64,000 nucleotides of DNA from the NCBI GenBank assembly GCA_045113695.1, contig JBGUJG010000142.1, positions 3,721 through 67,720 of the forward strand. The letters run 5' to 3'. The notes under the pieces were generated by a model. That model made no database searches. It saw only the letters and a list, made by a program, of their open reading frames with translations, and was not told where the DNA came from. The DNA is from UBA4246 sp045113695 (GTDB lineage: Bacteria; Bacillota; Clostridia; Christensenellales; Aristaeellaceae). The translations under genes were made by a program, and so were the position numbers. Of the stretch, positions 42,080 through 51,073 are shown piece after piece. Every line of letters begins with the position of its first letter. The first letter of the stretch is position 1.

Positions 42080-42841
42080 TCAGCCGCAGATATGTTCCGC
42101 CAGCGCCAGCGCGATGCGGAAATGGCCCGGGTTGTGCTGGCCGCCGTCGCCGCCGGCGTTTTCCCGCTCGTCCCATGCCGGGGCGTCCAGCAGGTCGCCG
42201 CTGGTGAAGAAGGCAAATAACTCAAGCCCCCGGAAGTCGCACATGGCCTGCACCGCGGCGCATTCCATCTCCACGGAGATGCAGCCCTCCGCCTTCCGCT
42301 TCTCAAAGTTGTTCCGCGTCTCGCGGTAGAAAGAGTCGGTCGTCCAGGTCCTGCCCAGCACGAAGGGGATGCCGTTTTTCTTCATGCAGTCCGCCACGGC
42401 CTGCGCGTTTCTGACGGTCACGTAGTCCGCCGCCGGGGCGTAGTGGTAGGAAGTCCCTTCGTCCCGGTAAGCGGCGGTGGGGATCATCACCTTCCCGTGG
42501 GCGATTTCCTTGTTCAGGCACCCGGCCCCGCCGAAAAGGATATATCTGCCGCACCGGAACGCCGCCAGCGTGTCCTCGATCAGCCCGATGGTGATCGGGG
42601 CGCCGACGTAGGTCCGGTAGAAGGCGAACCGTTTCCCATTCCGCTCAATCAGCCAGACGGGCGTTTCCCCGCTCGCGCAGCGGAGGGCGGCAAGCTGTCC
42701 GCAGGCGTAATGCTCCTTCACGAACGCCTCGATCTGCCAGGAAAAGGTGATGATGCACACGTCCGCCTCCGGCGCGTCCTCCGGCAGGGGAGGCGGGTTG
42801 ATGATGGCGGGAGAGTTTGGGTCAAACGATTCCGTGATCAT
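42080..42841 (-). CDS. Nucleoside phosphorylase (uridine phosphorylase family)
   Basis: A 253-residue PNP_UDP_1-family enzyme that cleaves nucleosides with phosphate. ILFGGAGCLNKEI matches the phosphate-binding glycine region and CISVEMECAAVQAM is the ribose/base-binding motif of the family. Base specificity is not clear. Its start has GAAGG 7 nt upstream. It stands alone between a terminator and a repeat region; functionally it fits the nucleoside uptake operon at 10-16 kb. Confidence 0.88.
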   Translation of the reverse strand: MITESFDPNSPAIINPPPLPEDAPEADVCIITFSWQIEAFVKEHYACGQLAALRCASGETPVWLIERNGKRFAFYRTYVGAPITIGLIEDTLAAFRCGRYILFGGAGCLNKEIAHGKVMIPTAAYRDEGTSYHYAPAADYVTVRNAQAVADCMKKNGIPFVLGRTWTTDSFYRETRNNFEKRKAEGCISVEMECAAVQAMCDFRGLELFAFFTSGDLLDAPAWDERENAGGDGGQHNPGHFRIALALAEHICG

Positions 42842-42880
42842 GGCCAGACCTTCTTTCAGTAAGGAAATTGACTCAGGGAG

Positions 42881-42935
42881 GAGTGAGGAGTTAGGAGTTC
42901 ATGACTCCTCACTCAGTGGCGGCCCAGGGGCCGCC
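42881..42935. repeat. Intergenic inverted repeats upstream of the nucleoside phosphorylase
   Basis: GAGTGAGGAGT (42881-42891) pairs with ACTCCTCACTC (42904-42914), followed by GGCGGCC/GGCCGCC around 42918-42935. The first half is the same repeat as at 39705. Confidence 0.7.
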
Positions 42936-42964
42936 GCTACGGCAACCGAAGGGAGCGGTCATTC

Positions 42965-43774
42965 CTAACTGACAAAAATCTTCCCCTCCAAAATAACCAG
43001 CACAATCAGGATAACTGTCGCCCCTATCGCGATCCAGTCGTTTTTCTGCATTTTGAGGATGTGCAGGCGGGTGCGGCCTTCGCCGCCGTGGTAGCAGCGG
43101 GCTTCCATGGCCATGGCCAGGTCGCCCGCCCGGCGGAAGGCGCTGACGAACAGCGGCACCAGCAGGGGCACCATGGCTTTGACCCGCTCCAGGAGCCTGC
43201 CCGTTTCAAAGTCGGACCCGCGGGCGGACTGGGCTTTCATGATCTTGTCCGCCTCTTCCAGGAGGGTGGGGATGAAGCGCAGGGCGATCGTCATCATCAT
43301 GGCCATCTCATGGGCCGGGAAACGGATCACCTTGAGGGGGGAGAGAAGGCGCTCCAGGCCGTCGGTCAGGGTAACGGGCTGGGTCGTCAGCGTCAGCAGG
43401 CTCGAGCCGAGCACCAGGAAGACGAGGCGTAGGGAATAGCGGACGGCGTTGAGCAGCCCTTCTTTTGTCAGCACGGCGAAGCCCAGGTTGAGAAGCGGTG
43501 TCGTGCCGCCGGTAAAAAAGAGGTTCAGGATAAAGGTGAAGATCAGAATGAAGCGCAGCGGCCGGATGCTTTTGACCAGCAGCCGGACCGGCAGGCGGGA
43601 CAGCCTGCAGGCAGCGGCCAGGTAGACGGCGATCAGGGCAAAGCCCGACAGGTTCGGCACCAGGAAGACTGCCGCCACAAAGGCGATCAGCAGGACGATT
43701 TTGACCCTCGGGTCCAGGCGGTGCACGACGCTTTCGGCCGGGTAGTACTGGCCCAGGGTGATGTTTTTAAGCAT
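42965..43774 (-). CDS. ecfT: ECF transporter transmembrane protein EcfT
   Basis: A 269-residue T-component that couples vitamin-binding S-components to the EcfA ATPases. The family signatures are ESVVHRLDPRVKIVLL near the N-terminus and the coupling-helix motif QSARGSDFETG (Ala-Arg-Gly) and MEARCYHGGEGRT. The ATG overlaps the ecfA2 stop by 8 nt. It is the last gene of the pth-mfd-ecf operon. Confidence 0.94.
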   Translation of the reverse strand: MLKNITLGQYYPAESVVHRLDPRVKIVLLIAFVAAVFLVPNLSGFALIAVYLAAACRLSRLPVRLLVKSIRPLRFILIFTFILNLFFTGGTTPLLNLGFAVLTKEGLLNAVRYSLRLVFLVLGSSLLTLTTQPVTLTDGLERLLSPLKVIRFPAHEMAMMMTIALRFIPTLLEEADKIMKAQSARGSDFETGRLLERVKAMVPLLVPLFVSAFRRAGDLAMAMEARCYHGGEGRTRLHILKMQKNDWIAIGATVILIVLVILEGKIFVS

Positions 43775-44624
43775 CCGCTTTCCCTCCCTTCAGGAGGCTG
43801 AAAAGGGCCCGCTCTGCGTCTTCCAGGCGGTAGCAGAAGGGGAAATTGAAGCCTTCTTCGCGCAGGCGCAGGGAAAGCTTCAGCACCTGGGGCACGTCCA
43901 GGTCCATGCGGTTTAAGCGGTCCGCGTCCTGGAAGACCTCTTCCGCCGTTCCGTCCAGGGCGATCCTGCCCTTGTCCATCACGATGATCCTTTTGGCCAG
44001 GCGCGCCACGTCGTCCATGCTGTGGGAAATCATCACGACGGTGGTGCCCGCTTCGTGGAAGCTTCTGACGAGGGAGAGCATGTCCTCCCGGCCCATCGGG
44101 TCCAGGCCGGCGGCCGGCTCGTCCAGCACCAGCATTTCCGGCCGCATGGCGATCACGCCGGCGATGGCGGCGCGGCGCATCTGCCCGCCGGAAAGCTCAA
44201 AGGGGGATTTTTCCGCGACCTCTTCGGGCAGGCCGACCCGGTGCAGGGCCTCCCTGACCCGGGCGTCGGTTTCTTCCTGGGAAAGGCCCAGGTTTTTCGG
44301 GCCGAAGGCGATATCCTTGGCCACGGTTTCCTCAAACAGTTGGGTTTCGGCGTACTGGAAGACCAGCCCGATCCGCTGCCTGGTTTCTTTCTTGGAGACG
44401 CCCTTCTGGTTGATGTCCTTTCCGTCCAGCAGGACACGGCCGCTGGTCGGGGCGAGCAGGGCGTTCATGTGCTGGGCCAGGGTCGATTTGCCGCTCCCGG
44501 TATGGCCGATCAGGGCGGTCAGTTCCCCCTGGGAGACGGTCAGGCTGACGTCCCGGACCGCGGTGGCCTGGAACGGGCTGCCCGCCTGATAGGTATGGGT
44601 CACCTGTTCAAACTGAAGCAGCAA
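43767..44624 (-). CDS. ecfA2: ECF transporter ATP-binding protein EcfA2
   Basis: A 285-residue ATPase with Walker A GHTGSGKST, signature FELSGGQMRRAAIAG, Walker B MLVLDEPAAGLDP and a C-terminal EcfA extension. EcfA2 type is inferred from gene order and YQAGSPFQATAVRDV. The start is TTG at 44624 after GGGAGGTG, overlapping ecfA1 by 17 nt. Confidence 0.92.
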   Translation of the reverse strand: MLLQFEQVTHTYQAGSPFQATAVRDVSLTVSQGELTALIGHTGSGKSTLAQHMNALLAPTSGRVLLDGKDINQKGVSKKETRQRIGLVFQYAETQLFEETVAKDIAFGPKNLGLSQEETDARVREALHRVGLPEEVAEKSPFELSGGQMRRAAIAGVIAMRPEMLVLDEPAAGLDPMGREDMLSLVRSFHEAGTTVVMISHSMDDVARLAKRIIVMDKGRIALDGTAEEVFQDADRLNRMDLDVPQVLKLSLRLREEGFNFPFCYRLEDAERALFSLLKGGKADA

Positions 44625-45444
44625 GCCGTTTCACCTCCCGTACCATGTCTTCCACCTGAAGGACGCCGTCCGAAACGGGGATGCCCTGCTGTTTCAGGCT
44701 GTCCGCCAGTTGCTTCATGGCGGGCACGTCCAGCCGGAGCGCCCGGAGCCCCTCCGCGTCGGCAAAGATCTCCTCCGGGGTGCCGGAGCGGACGATCTTG
44801 CCGCCGTCCATCACATGAATTTTGCGGCACCTGGCCGCCTCTTCCATAAAGTGGGTGATCCAGAGCACCGTGATCCCTTCCCGGTTCAGCCGCTCGACGG
44901 TTCCGAACACTTCGCGGCGGCCGGCCGGGTCGAGCATGGCGGTCGCCTCGTCGAAAATGATGATGCGGGGCCGCATCGCCAGGATGCCGGCAATGGCGAC
45001 CCGCTGTTTCTGTCCGCCGGACAGCAGGTGGGGCGCCCGGTCCATAAAGGCTTCCATGCCGACCGCCCGGAGGGCGGATTCGATCCTGCCGGGCATTTCT
45101 TCCGTGGCGACGCCGGTGTTTTCCAGGCCGAAGGCCACATCCTCCCGGACCTGTGTGGCGACCAGCTGATTGTCCGGGTTCTGAAAGACCATGCCGGCGG
45201 TCTGCCGGATGTCCCAGATGCGCTTTTCGTCGGCAGTGTCCATCCCCATGACCAGGACTTTGCCCTCATCGGGCTGATACAGGCCGTTCAGGAGTTTGGC
45301 CAGGGTGGACTTTCCCGAGCCGTTCCGGCCGAGGATCGCGGTAAATTCTCCTTCTTCCACGGTAAAGCTGACGCCGTCCACCGCCAGGGGGCCGTCTTCC
45401 TCGTAGGCGTAGCGGACGCCCTGTACTTCGATGATCGCGCTCAA
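44608..45444 (-). CDS. ecfA1: ECF transporter ATP-binding protein EcfA1
   Basis: A 278-residue ATPase with Walker A GRNGSGKST, Q-loop GMVFQNPDNQLVATQV, signature LLSGGQKQRVAIAGIL and Walker B IIIFDEATAMLDP. The start is TTG at 45444, inside the mfd stop (ACTTGA), with GGAGG 7 nt upstream. Together with EcfA2 and EcfT it forms the shared energising module for vitamin and metal uptake; no S-component is adjacent. Confidence 0.94.
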   Translation of the reverse strand: MSAIIEVQGVRYAYEEDGPLAVDGVSFTVEEGEFTAILGRNGSGKSTLAKLLNGLYQPDEGKVLVMGMDTADEKRIWDIRQTAGMVFQNPDNQLVATQVREDVAFGLENTGVATEEMPGRIESALRAVGMEAFMDRAPHLLSGGQKQRVAIAGILAMRPRIIIFDEATAMLDPAGRREVFGTVERLNREGITVLWITHFMEEAARCRKIHVMDGGKIVRSGTPEEIFADAEGLRALRLDVPAMKQLADSLKQQGIPVSDGVLQVEDMVREVKRLAASV

Positions 45445-48400
45445 GTTTTGTCCTCCTTGTCCGTCCCGTCACTCTGATTCAGCCGCTCCAGCAGGCGTTC
45501 GGTGACCGGCACGCATTGCTTCAGAAGTCCCCGCACATCGAGCCGCTTGTCCCTGAAGAGCAGGGCCGGTTCTTTGGATGCGGACAGCAGCAGCCGCTCA
45601 TCCGTCTGCTGCATGGCCTCATACAGCCGGCCGACCGGCGGCATCAGGGCAGGATCCAGCCGGATGACCAGGCTCTGCGCCTGCCAGAAAACCCGCTGCG
45701 CGCCCAGGACGGAACACAGGGAGCGCAGATGGGCGATATCGATCAGCATCATGACCTCTTCCGGCGGCTCGCCGAAGCGGTCGATCAGTTCCTCGATGAC
45801 GTCTTCGCGGCTGACGCGGTCGTGGATCTGGGAAATCCGCTTGTAGATCTCCATCCGCTGGACGTCGCCGGACACATAGCTGTCCGGCAGGTAGGCGTTG
45901 ACCTTGAGGTCCACGCGCGTATCGGCCCTTGGCGTTTCGGGGGGACGTCCGTCCATCTCGTTCTGCGCTTCCCGGACGGCCTCCTCGATCAGGCGGACGT
46001 ACATTTCGTAGCCGACGTTTGACACGTTGCCGGACTGTTCGGGCCCGAAAATGTTGCCGGCCCCGCGGATCTCCAGGTCGCGCATGGCGATGCGGAACCC
46101 GGAGCCGAACTGGGTGAATTCCCGGATGGCGCTCAGGCGCTTCTGCGCGTCCTCGGAAATCATCCTGTCCGGCCGGACGGTAAAATAGGCGTAGGCGGCC
46201 CGGTTGGAGCGGCCGACACGTCCCCTGAGCTGGTACAGCTGGGATAAGCCGAAGCGGTCCGCGTCGTAGACGATCATGGTGTTCGCATTCTGCACGTCCA
46301 GCCCGTTTTCGATGATCGTCGTGGACAGCAGGACGTCGTACCGGCCGGAAAAAAAGTCCAGCATGACGTCTTCCAAAGCGCTTTCCTTCATCTGGCCGTG
46401 GGCGACGGCGATCCGGGCCTCCGGCAGCAGCCGCTGCAGCCGCTCCCGGAATTCCTCGATGCTCTGCACCCGGTTGTACAGGAAATAGACCTGGCCCTTG
46501 CGGCCCAGCTCCCGGCGGATGGCGTCGCGGATCACGGCGTCGTTGTACTCGATCACGTAGGTCCGCACCGGGAAACGCTCTTCCGGGGGCGTTTCCAGCA
46601 GGCTGATGTCGCGGACGCCCACCATGCTCATGTGCAGGGTCCGGGGGATGGGGGTGGCGGACATGGTCAGGACGTCCACCGTTTTTTTGATGTTTTTGAT
46701 CGTTTCCTTGTGGCCGACGCCGAAGCGCTGCTCTTCGTCCACGATCAGAAGGCCCAGGTCCCTGAACTGCACCTGTTTGGACAGCATCCGGTGGGTGCCC
46801 ACCAGGATATCGACCTTTCCTTCCGCGACCCGCTGGATGGTGTCTTTCTGTTCCTTCGGCGTGCGGAAGCGGGAAATCATGTCGATGCTGACCGGGAAGG
46901 CCTTGAGCCTCTCCAGCAGCGTCAGGTAGTGCTGCTGCACCAGGATCGTGGTCGGGGCCAGGAAGGCCACCTGCTTTCCGTCCATGACGGCCTTGAAGGC
47001 GGCGCGGACGGCCACCTCCGTTTTGCCGTAGCCCACGTCCCCGCACAAAAGCCGGTCCATGTTGACGGGCTTTTCCATGTCCTCCGTGATGTCGCGGACG
47101 GCGCGCTGCTGGTCCGGCGTCAGCTCGTAGGGGAAAGCGTCCTCCATCTGGCGCTGCCAGGGCGTATCCGGGCCGAAGGCGTGGCCGGAGATGGCTTTGC
47201 GGTCCGCGTAGAGGCGCACCAGGTCGAAGGCCAGCTTTTTGAGCCCGGCTTTGACCTTTTTCTTCTGCCGGGTCCATTCGCCGCCGCCCAGGGAATTGAG
47301 GGGGGGCAGGTCTTCGGTGGAGCCGATGTATTTCTGCACCCGCTCGAACTGGTCGATCGGGACGTACAGCTTGTCCCCGCCCAGGTAGGTGATCAGCAGA
47401 TAATCCCTGGCCGTCCCTTCGGTCTGTACCCGGGTGATGCCGCGGAAAACGCCGATGCCGTGGTGCTCGTGCACCACGTAGTCCCCTTCCCTGAGGTCCG
47501 TGAAGGCTTCCAGTTTCTCGCCGGAGCGGATGTTCCTGCGGGACTTGCGGTAGCCGGCGCCGAAAATGTCGCTGTCGGAGATCACGCAGATCTTTTCTTC
47601 CGGCAGGATCATCCCGCGGTTCAGGGAAACGGGCAGGATCACCGGCCCGTTTTCCGGCAGGGGCATGCTTTCTTCCCGGACGGAAGCATAGACGCCCAGC
47701 TCCGAAAGGGCCGCTTCCAGGCGCTGCGCCCGGGCGGCGCCGCCGGCCAGCAGGATGATCAGATCGCCGCGCTCCCGGCAGGTGCGGATGTCGTCCGCCA
47801 GGCCCTTGAAACGGGTCAGGTAGGAAGCCGGGGCATGGCCGGTCCACTGAATGGCCGTATCGGGATGAAAGCCTTCGATATCCCGGAGAAAGTCTTCAGC
47901 CAGGATCAGGGGCAGGCCGTTCAGCTCCGCCAGCAGGTCGCGGAACGACAGCGTCAGGCCGATCTGTTCCGGTACGGCTTCCTGACGGTCCAGGGCGTTT
48001 TTGAGGTCCTCCTGAAAGCCGAGCAGGCGGTCGTCCGCCCGGGCAGCCAGCTGCTCCGGCGCATCCAGCAGCACGATCGGGTCGTTCAGCCATTCCCGGA
48101 TGCCGCCGGAAGCCGGATAGGCAATCCCGCTCCAGTTTTCCGCCCCGGGCAGGAAGCCGGTTTCTTCCAGGGTATCCGCGCTGTCGAGCAGCAGGCCCAG
48201 GCCTACGCGGGACGAAATCCGCTCGCCGCCTTCCGGCGCGGACGGGTCGACGGCCATGCCGCCGAGCAGCAGGTCCTTGGGCAGCCTGCGCACCTGTCCG
48301 CTGACCATCCGGCGGATAGCTTCCGCCGTTTCTTTTTCGGTTCCGGCGGGAAGAAAATGGCTGACGGCCGGAGGGATCTCAACCTGTGTGAGCCGGTCCG

Positions 48401-49037
48401 AGCTGCGCTGGGAGACGCAGTCGAATTCCCGGATGGAGTCGACCTGGGTGTCGAAAAACTCGATCCGGCAGGCCAGCTCCCGGTCCGGCGGGAAGACGTC
48501 GAGGATCTCGCCGCGCAGGGAGCACTGGCCCTTACCCTCGACCATCGGCACCCGTTCATATCCGGCGCTGACCAGCCGGCGGATCAGGTCGGCGGGGTCC
48601 GCCTCCTGTTCCGTCATGATCCTGATCACGCGCTTTTCAAACTCCGCGCGGAGGGGAAAGCGGGTCAGCAGGGCGTCCGCTGTGCAAACGACGGCGGCCA
48701 GCTCTCCCCGGGCGGCCCGGAGGAGGGTTTCCAGCCGCATGTTCAGCGTTTCGCGGCTCCTGGAGCCCGGGGTAAAGGTGATCTCCGCGGCCGGAAGGGT
48801 GCGGCAGGGCTTGCCGGTCAGGCGGCCGCAGTCGTCGGCCAGGCGGAGGGCCGCCGTTTCGCTCTGCGTGACCAGGAGGACGCATCTGCCCGTCCGCTCA
48901 TGCAAAAAGGACGCGGCAAAAGCGCGCTGTTCCTCACACAGATCATACAGCGCGGCGGTCTGATTAGCCCGGACCGCATCCGCGAGCGCGGACAGGGCAG
49001 GGCTGTTTTTTACGCGTGTGTTCAGTTCACTCAGCAT
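45441..49037 (-). CDS. mfd: Transcription-repair coupling factor
   Basis: A 1198-residue Mfd, which pushes stalled RNA polymerase off DNA lesions and recruits UvrA. Full domain order: UvrB-like N-terminal modules (about 1-350), RNA-polymerase-interacting domain (about 480-560, YVVHEHHGIGVFRG), translocase domain with Walker A GDVGYGKTEV, DEEQRFG box and ENGLDVQNANTMIV in motif V, then TRCF C-terminal domain. Length is normal. It overlaps pth by 11 nt at the start and ecfA1 at the stop. Confidence 0.96.
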   Translation of the reverse strand: MLSELNTRVKNSPALSALADAVRANQTAALYDLCEEQRAFAASFLHERTGRCVLLVTQSETAALRLADDCGRLTGKPCRTLPAAEITFTPGSRSRETLNMRLETLLRAARGELAAVVCTADALLTRFPLRAEFEKRVIRIMTEQEADPADLIRRLVSAGYERVPMVEGKGQCSLRGEILDVFPPDRELACRIEFFDTQVDSIREFDCVSQRSSDRLTQVEIPPAVSHFLPAGTEKETAEAIRRMVSGQVRRLPKDLLLGGMAVDPSAPEGGERISSRVGLGLLLDSADTLEETGFLPGAENWSGIAYPASGGIREWLNDPIVLLDAPEQLAARADDRLLGFQEDLKNALDRQEAVPEQIGLTLSFRDLLAELNGLPLILAEDFLRDIEGFHPDTAIQWTGHAPASYLTRFKGLADDIRTCRERGDLIILLAGGAARAQRLEAALSELGVYASVREESMPLPENGPVILPVSLNRGMILPEEKICVISDSDIFGAGYRKSRRNIRSGEKLEAFTDLREGDYVVHEHHGIGVFRGITRVQTEGTARDYLLITYLGGDKLYVPIDQFERVQKYIGSTEDLPPLNSLGGGEWTRQKKKVKAGLKKLAFDLVRLYADRKAISGHAFGPDTPWQRQMEDAFPYELTPDQQRAVRDITEDMEKPVNMDRLLCGDVGYGKTEVAVRAAFKAVMDGKQVAFLAPTTILVQQHYLTLLERLKAFPVSIDMISRFRTPKEQKDTIQRVAEGKVDILVGTHRMLSKQVQFRDLGLLIVDEEQRFGVGHKETIKNIKKTVDVLTMSATPIPRTLHMSMVGVRDISLLETPPEERFPVRTYVIEYNDAVIRDAIRRELGRKGQVYFLYNRVQSIEEFRERLQRLLPEARIAVAHGQMKESALEDVMLDFFSGRYDVLLSTTIIENGLDVQNANTMIVYDADRFGLSQLYQLRGRVGRSNRAAYAYFTVRPDRMISEDAQKRLSAIREFTQFGSGFRIAMRDLEIRGAGNIFGPEQSGNVSNVGYEMYVRLIEEAVREAQNEMDGRPPETPRADTRVDLKVNAYLPDSYVSGDVQRMEIYKRISQIHDRVSREDVIEELIDRFGEPPEEVMMLIDIAHLRSLCSVLGAQRVFWQAQSLVIRLDPALMPPVGRLYEAMQQTDERLLLSASKEPALLFRDKRLDVRGLLKQCVPVTERLLERLNQSDGTDKEDKT

Positions 49038-49602
49038 GTTTCCGGTTAAATTGGTTCATGGCCTTGCCGATCCCTTCCGTGACCCAGCAGGCGGCCGCTT
49101 CGGCGGCAGTTTTGTAGGCGTTGAAGGCGGTTTCCCGGTCCTGAACGGTATTGAAATGTCCAAGCACATAGTCCGCCAGGTCCCAGCCGGCCGGCGGGGC
49201 GCCCATGCCGACACGGATGCGCGGAAATTCCGCGCTGCCGGTGCACTGCAGGATGCTGCGCATCCCGTTGTGGGTGCCCGGGCCGCCGCCCGCGCGCACG
49301 CGGACCTGGCCGAACGGCAGGTCGATATCGTCCACGATGATCAGCATCTCATGGGGCGTGAGCTTGAACCAGTTCAGCGCTTCGGCCACGCTCAGGCCGC
49401 TCTCGTTCATAAAAGTCTGCGGCTTGATCAGGACCACTTTCTGTCCGCTGACGGCGCCCTCGCCGATGAGGGCTTTGCACTTGAGTTTTCTGAGCGGGAT
49501 ATCCCACTGGGCGCTCAGCATGGTCACGACATCAAACCCGGCGTTATGCCGGGTGTGGTCATATTTATCGCCCGGATTGCCCAGGCCTACGATTGCAAGC
49601 AT
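49027..49602 (-). CDS. pth: Peptidyl-tRNA hydrolase
   Basis: A 191-residue Pth that rescues tRNA from peptidyl-tRNA. Motifs: VGLGNPGDKYDHTRHNAGF (N10, H20 region), KPQTFMNESGLSV, and IVDDIDLPFGQVRVRAGGG with the catalytic Asp. The ATG at 49602 has GGAGG closely upstream. Pth-mfd adjacency is common in Firmicutes. First gene of the pth-mfd-ecf operon. Confidence 0.96.
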   Translation of the reverse strand: MLAIVGLGNPGDKYDHTRHNAGFDVVTMLSAQWDIPLRKLKCKALIGEGAVSGQKVVLIKPQTFMNESGLSVAEALNWFKLTPHEMLIIVDDIDLPFGQVRVRAGGGPGTHNGMRSILQCTGSAEFPRIRVGMGAPPAGWDLADYVLGHFNTVQDRETAFNAYKTAAEAAACWVTEGIGKAMNQFNRKHAE

Positions 49603-49649
49603 GTTTCCTCCGTGTTCCGCGCTCCCCGTTTTCAGGCAGCGCAGGAACA

Positions 49650-49678
49650 AGTATACAGCAAGCCGGCGGGTTTAGCAA
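49650..49678 (-). promoter_or_regulatory. Promoter of the pth-mfd-ecf operon
   Basis: TTGCTA (49673-49678) and TATACT (49650-49655) on the minus strand with 17-nt spacing, about 45 nt before the pth start. Confidence 0.75.
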
Positions 49679-49793
49679 GCGTGCAGACGGGGCAAGGTTT
49701 TTCTGATGTGGCACAGCATCATTTCTTGGCCGGATTGGACAATAGCTGTGAGAGAAATCTGATGGAGTCAGAGCGGAGCGAATCTCGCTGACG

Positions 49794-50034
49794 TCCGGCG
49801 ATTTATTCGCCGGATTGGCGTAGCCAACCCGCAGGGCGGCAGGGATTCGAACCGGTCTGGCTTTGATGAGGGGAGAGTGAGGAGGAACTCCCTCACATAT
49901 AATCGTCCATACCGGCTTTGCCGGTATGAGCGGGGTTTTCCGGATGGAAAACGTTCCTTGCGGATTTTCCTCCCGGGAGCGGAGCGGCAGGAAAATCCGC
50001 ACAGGGGAAAGCGTGGGAAGGGGACGAAGTCCCC
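49794..50034. repeat. Hairpin array B in a 439-nt gene-free region
   Basis: Between pth (49602) and the purR stop (50042) I find no gene. The stretch is a chain of hairpins: 49794-49801/49807-49814 (8 bp), 49815-49819/49823-49827, 49877-49882/49891-49896, 49909-49916/49920-49927 (8 bp), 49935-49941/49946-49952 (7 bp), 49959-49971/49989-50001 (13 bp) and 50020-50025/50029-50034 (6 bp). The first unit recurs at 63979-63999. The loop of the 13-bp hairpin carries CCCGGGAGCG, also present in a loop of array A. 49679-49793 shows only a small GATG/CATC stem. Confidence 0.78.
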
Positions 50035-50041
50035 GTCCCAA

Positions 50042-50854
50042 CTATTTGATCCATGCGCCGGGCCGTACGACCACCGGCTCCCCGGGGACGATCGGGTCCA
50101 GGATCATGACGGCCTTTTCGTCTTCCCCGTCCGGCTGGGCGCCGCGCATGGCCAGCACGAAGCAGGCCCCCTTGACGTTGATGCCGAACTCGGCCATCAG
50201 GGAATACATGCCGCGGGCCGTGCCGCCGCCGCGGGTGAAATCATCGACGATCACGCAGTTCTGTCCTTCGCGGACCGCCCGGCGGGACAGGGACATCATT
50301 TCGATCGACCCGTTGCCGGACACGTAGCTGATGTTGACCGCCCCGCCCTCATAGACCTTGATGGACCGCCTGGCGATGACCAGCGGCAGGTGCAGGGCGC
50401 TGGCGGCCTCCAGGGCGACGGGGATGCCCTTGGTTTCCATCGTCAGCACAAAATCGGCCCCGGCATCGTAATACTGGGCGGCCATCAGCTCCCCGATGCG
50501 GCGGACGGTTTCGGGCTCCGCCAGGATATCGGACAGATAGAGGTATCCGCCGGGCAGCATCCGGTCCGGTTCGGCCAGACGCTGGCACAGCTGCTGGATG
50601 AAGGGGCGGGCCGGCTGCACATTGCCGGCCGGGCGGTAGCGGACGCCGCCGGCCGCGCCGGTGACCGTTTCGACCGTACCCAGGCGGAAGGTGCGCCAGG
50701 TGCGCGCCAGGATGGCCGTGTCCTCGCTGACGGTGGACTTGGCCGCGCCGAACATTTCGCAGAAATAGGAGAGCGTGAAGATCCGGTTGGGCGACGATGT
50801 CAGGATTTTCCCCATCACCGCCAGGCGCTCCGCCCGTTTGACCTTGTCCGCCAT
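50042..50854 (-). CDS. purR: Purine operon repressor PurR
   Basis: A 270-residue Firmicutes PurR: N-terminal winged helix (about 1-75, RAERLAVMGKILTSSPNRIF) and a phosphoribosyltransferase-like domain with the PRPP-binding loop CVIVDDFTRGGGTARGM (about 196-212) and NISYVSGNGSIEMMSLSRRA. PRPP binding lowers its affinity for PurBoxes. It has two PurBoxes at its own promoter and probably controls xpt-bmpA-nupOPQ in this window. The hairpin array begins right at its stop codon. Confidence 0.95.
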   Translation of the reverse strand: MADKVKRAERLAVMGKILTSSPNRIFTLSYFCEMFGAAKSTVSEDTAILARTWRTFRLGTVETVTGAAGGVRYRPAGNVQPARPFIQQLCQRLAEPDRMLPGGYLYLSDILAEPETVRRIGELMAAQYYDAGADFVLTMETKGIPVALEAASALHLPLVIARRSIKVYEGGAVNISYVSGNGSIEMMSLSRRAVREGQNCVIVDDFTRGGGTARGMYSLMAEFGINVKGACFVLAMRGAQPDGEDEKAVMILDPIVPGEPVVVRPGAWIK

Positions 50855-50883
50855 ACTGACCTCCCAAAAAAAGAATTCAGCGC

Positions 50884-50941
50884 ATTATAACCTATTTTTT
50901 CGAACATTTCCATAGTTTTTTTAAAAAATATTCGTATTTTT
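50884..50941 (-). promoter_or_regulatory. purR promoter region with two inverted PurBoxes
   Basis: A TATAAT box on the minus strand (50884-50889) lacks a good -35. Box 1 (50894-50909, core CGAACAT at 50901-50907) covers the -35 region. Box 2, inverted, is at 50927-50941 (core TTCGTAT). The 17 nt between them matches the usual PurBox spacing in Bacillus and relatives. This indicates autoregulation, and perhaps an effect on the divergent metG promoter. Confidence 0.8.
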
Positions 50942-50969
50942 ACAGTCTTTGCGGAAAAAAACCGGGGCC

Positions 50970-50998
50970 TTGATTTTTCCTTTGTTTCCTTTTATAAT
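50970..50998 (+). promoter_or_regulatory. Promoter of metG
   Basis: TTGATT (50970-50975) and TATAAT (50993-50998) with 17-nt spacing. The leader of about 70 nt is too short for a T-box. Confidence 0.8.
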
Positions 50999-51073
50999 AA
51001 AGCTTGCCGTATCAGGACAGGGCGGACGGGGTTCCCGCCGCCAGACGCAGTCCAGGAAAGGAATCGATGCTCA

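Noticed and set aside
49840..49865. tRNA remnant (GGTTCGAATCCC on the minus strand) in array B
   Set aside because: Only 2 bp flank the T-loop-like heptamer and no acceptor or anticodon arm can be drawn.
50999..51073. T-box leader upstream of metG
   Set aside because: The leader is about 70 nt and lacks the T-box sequence and specifier hairpin.
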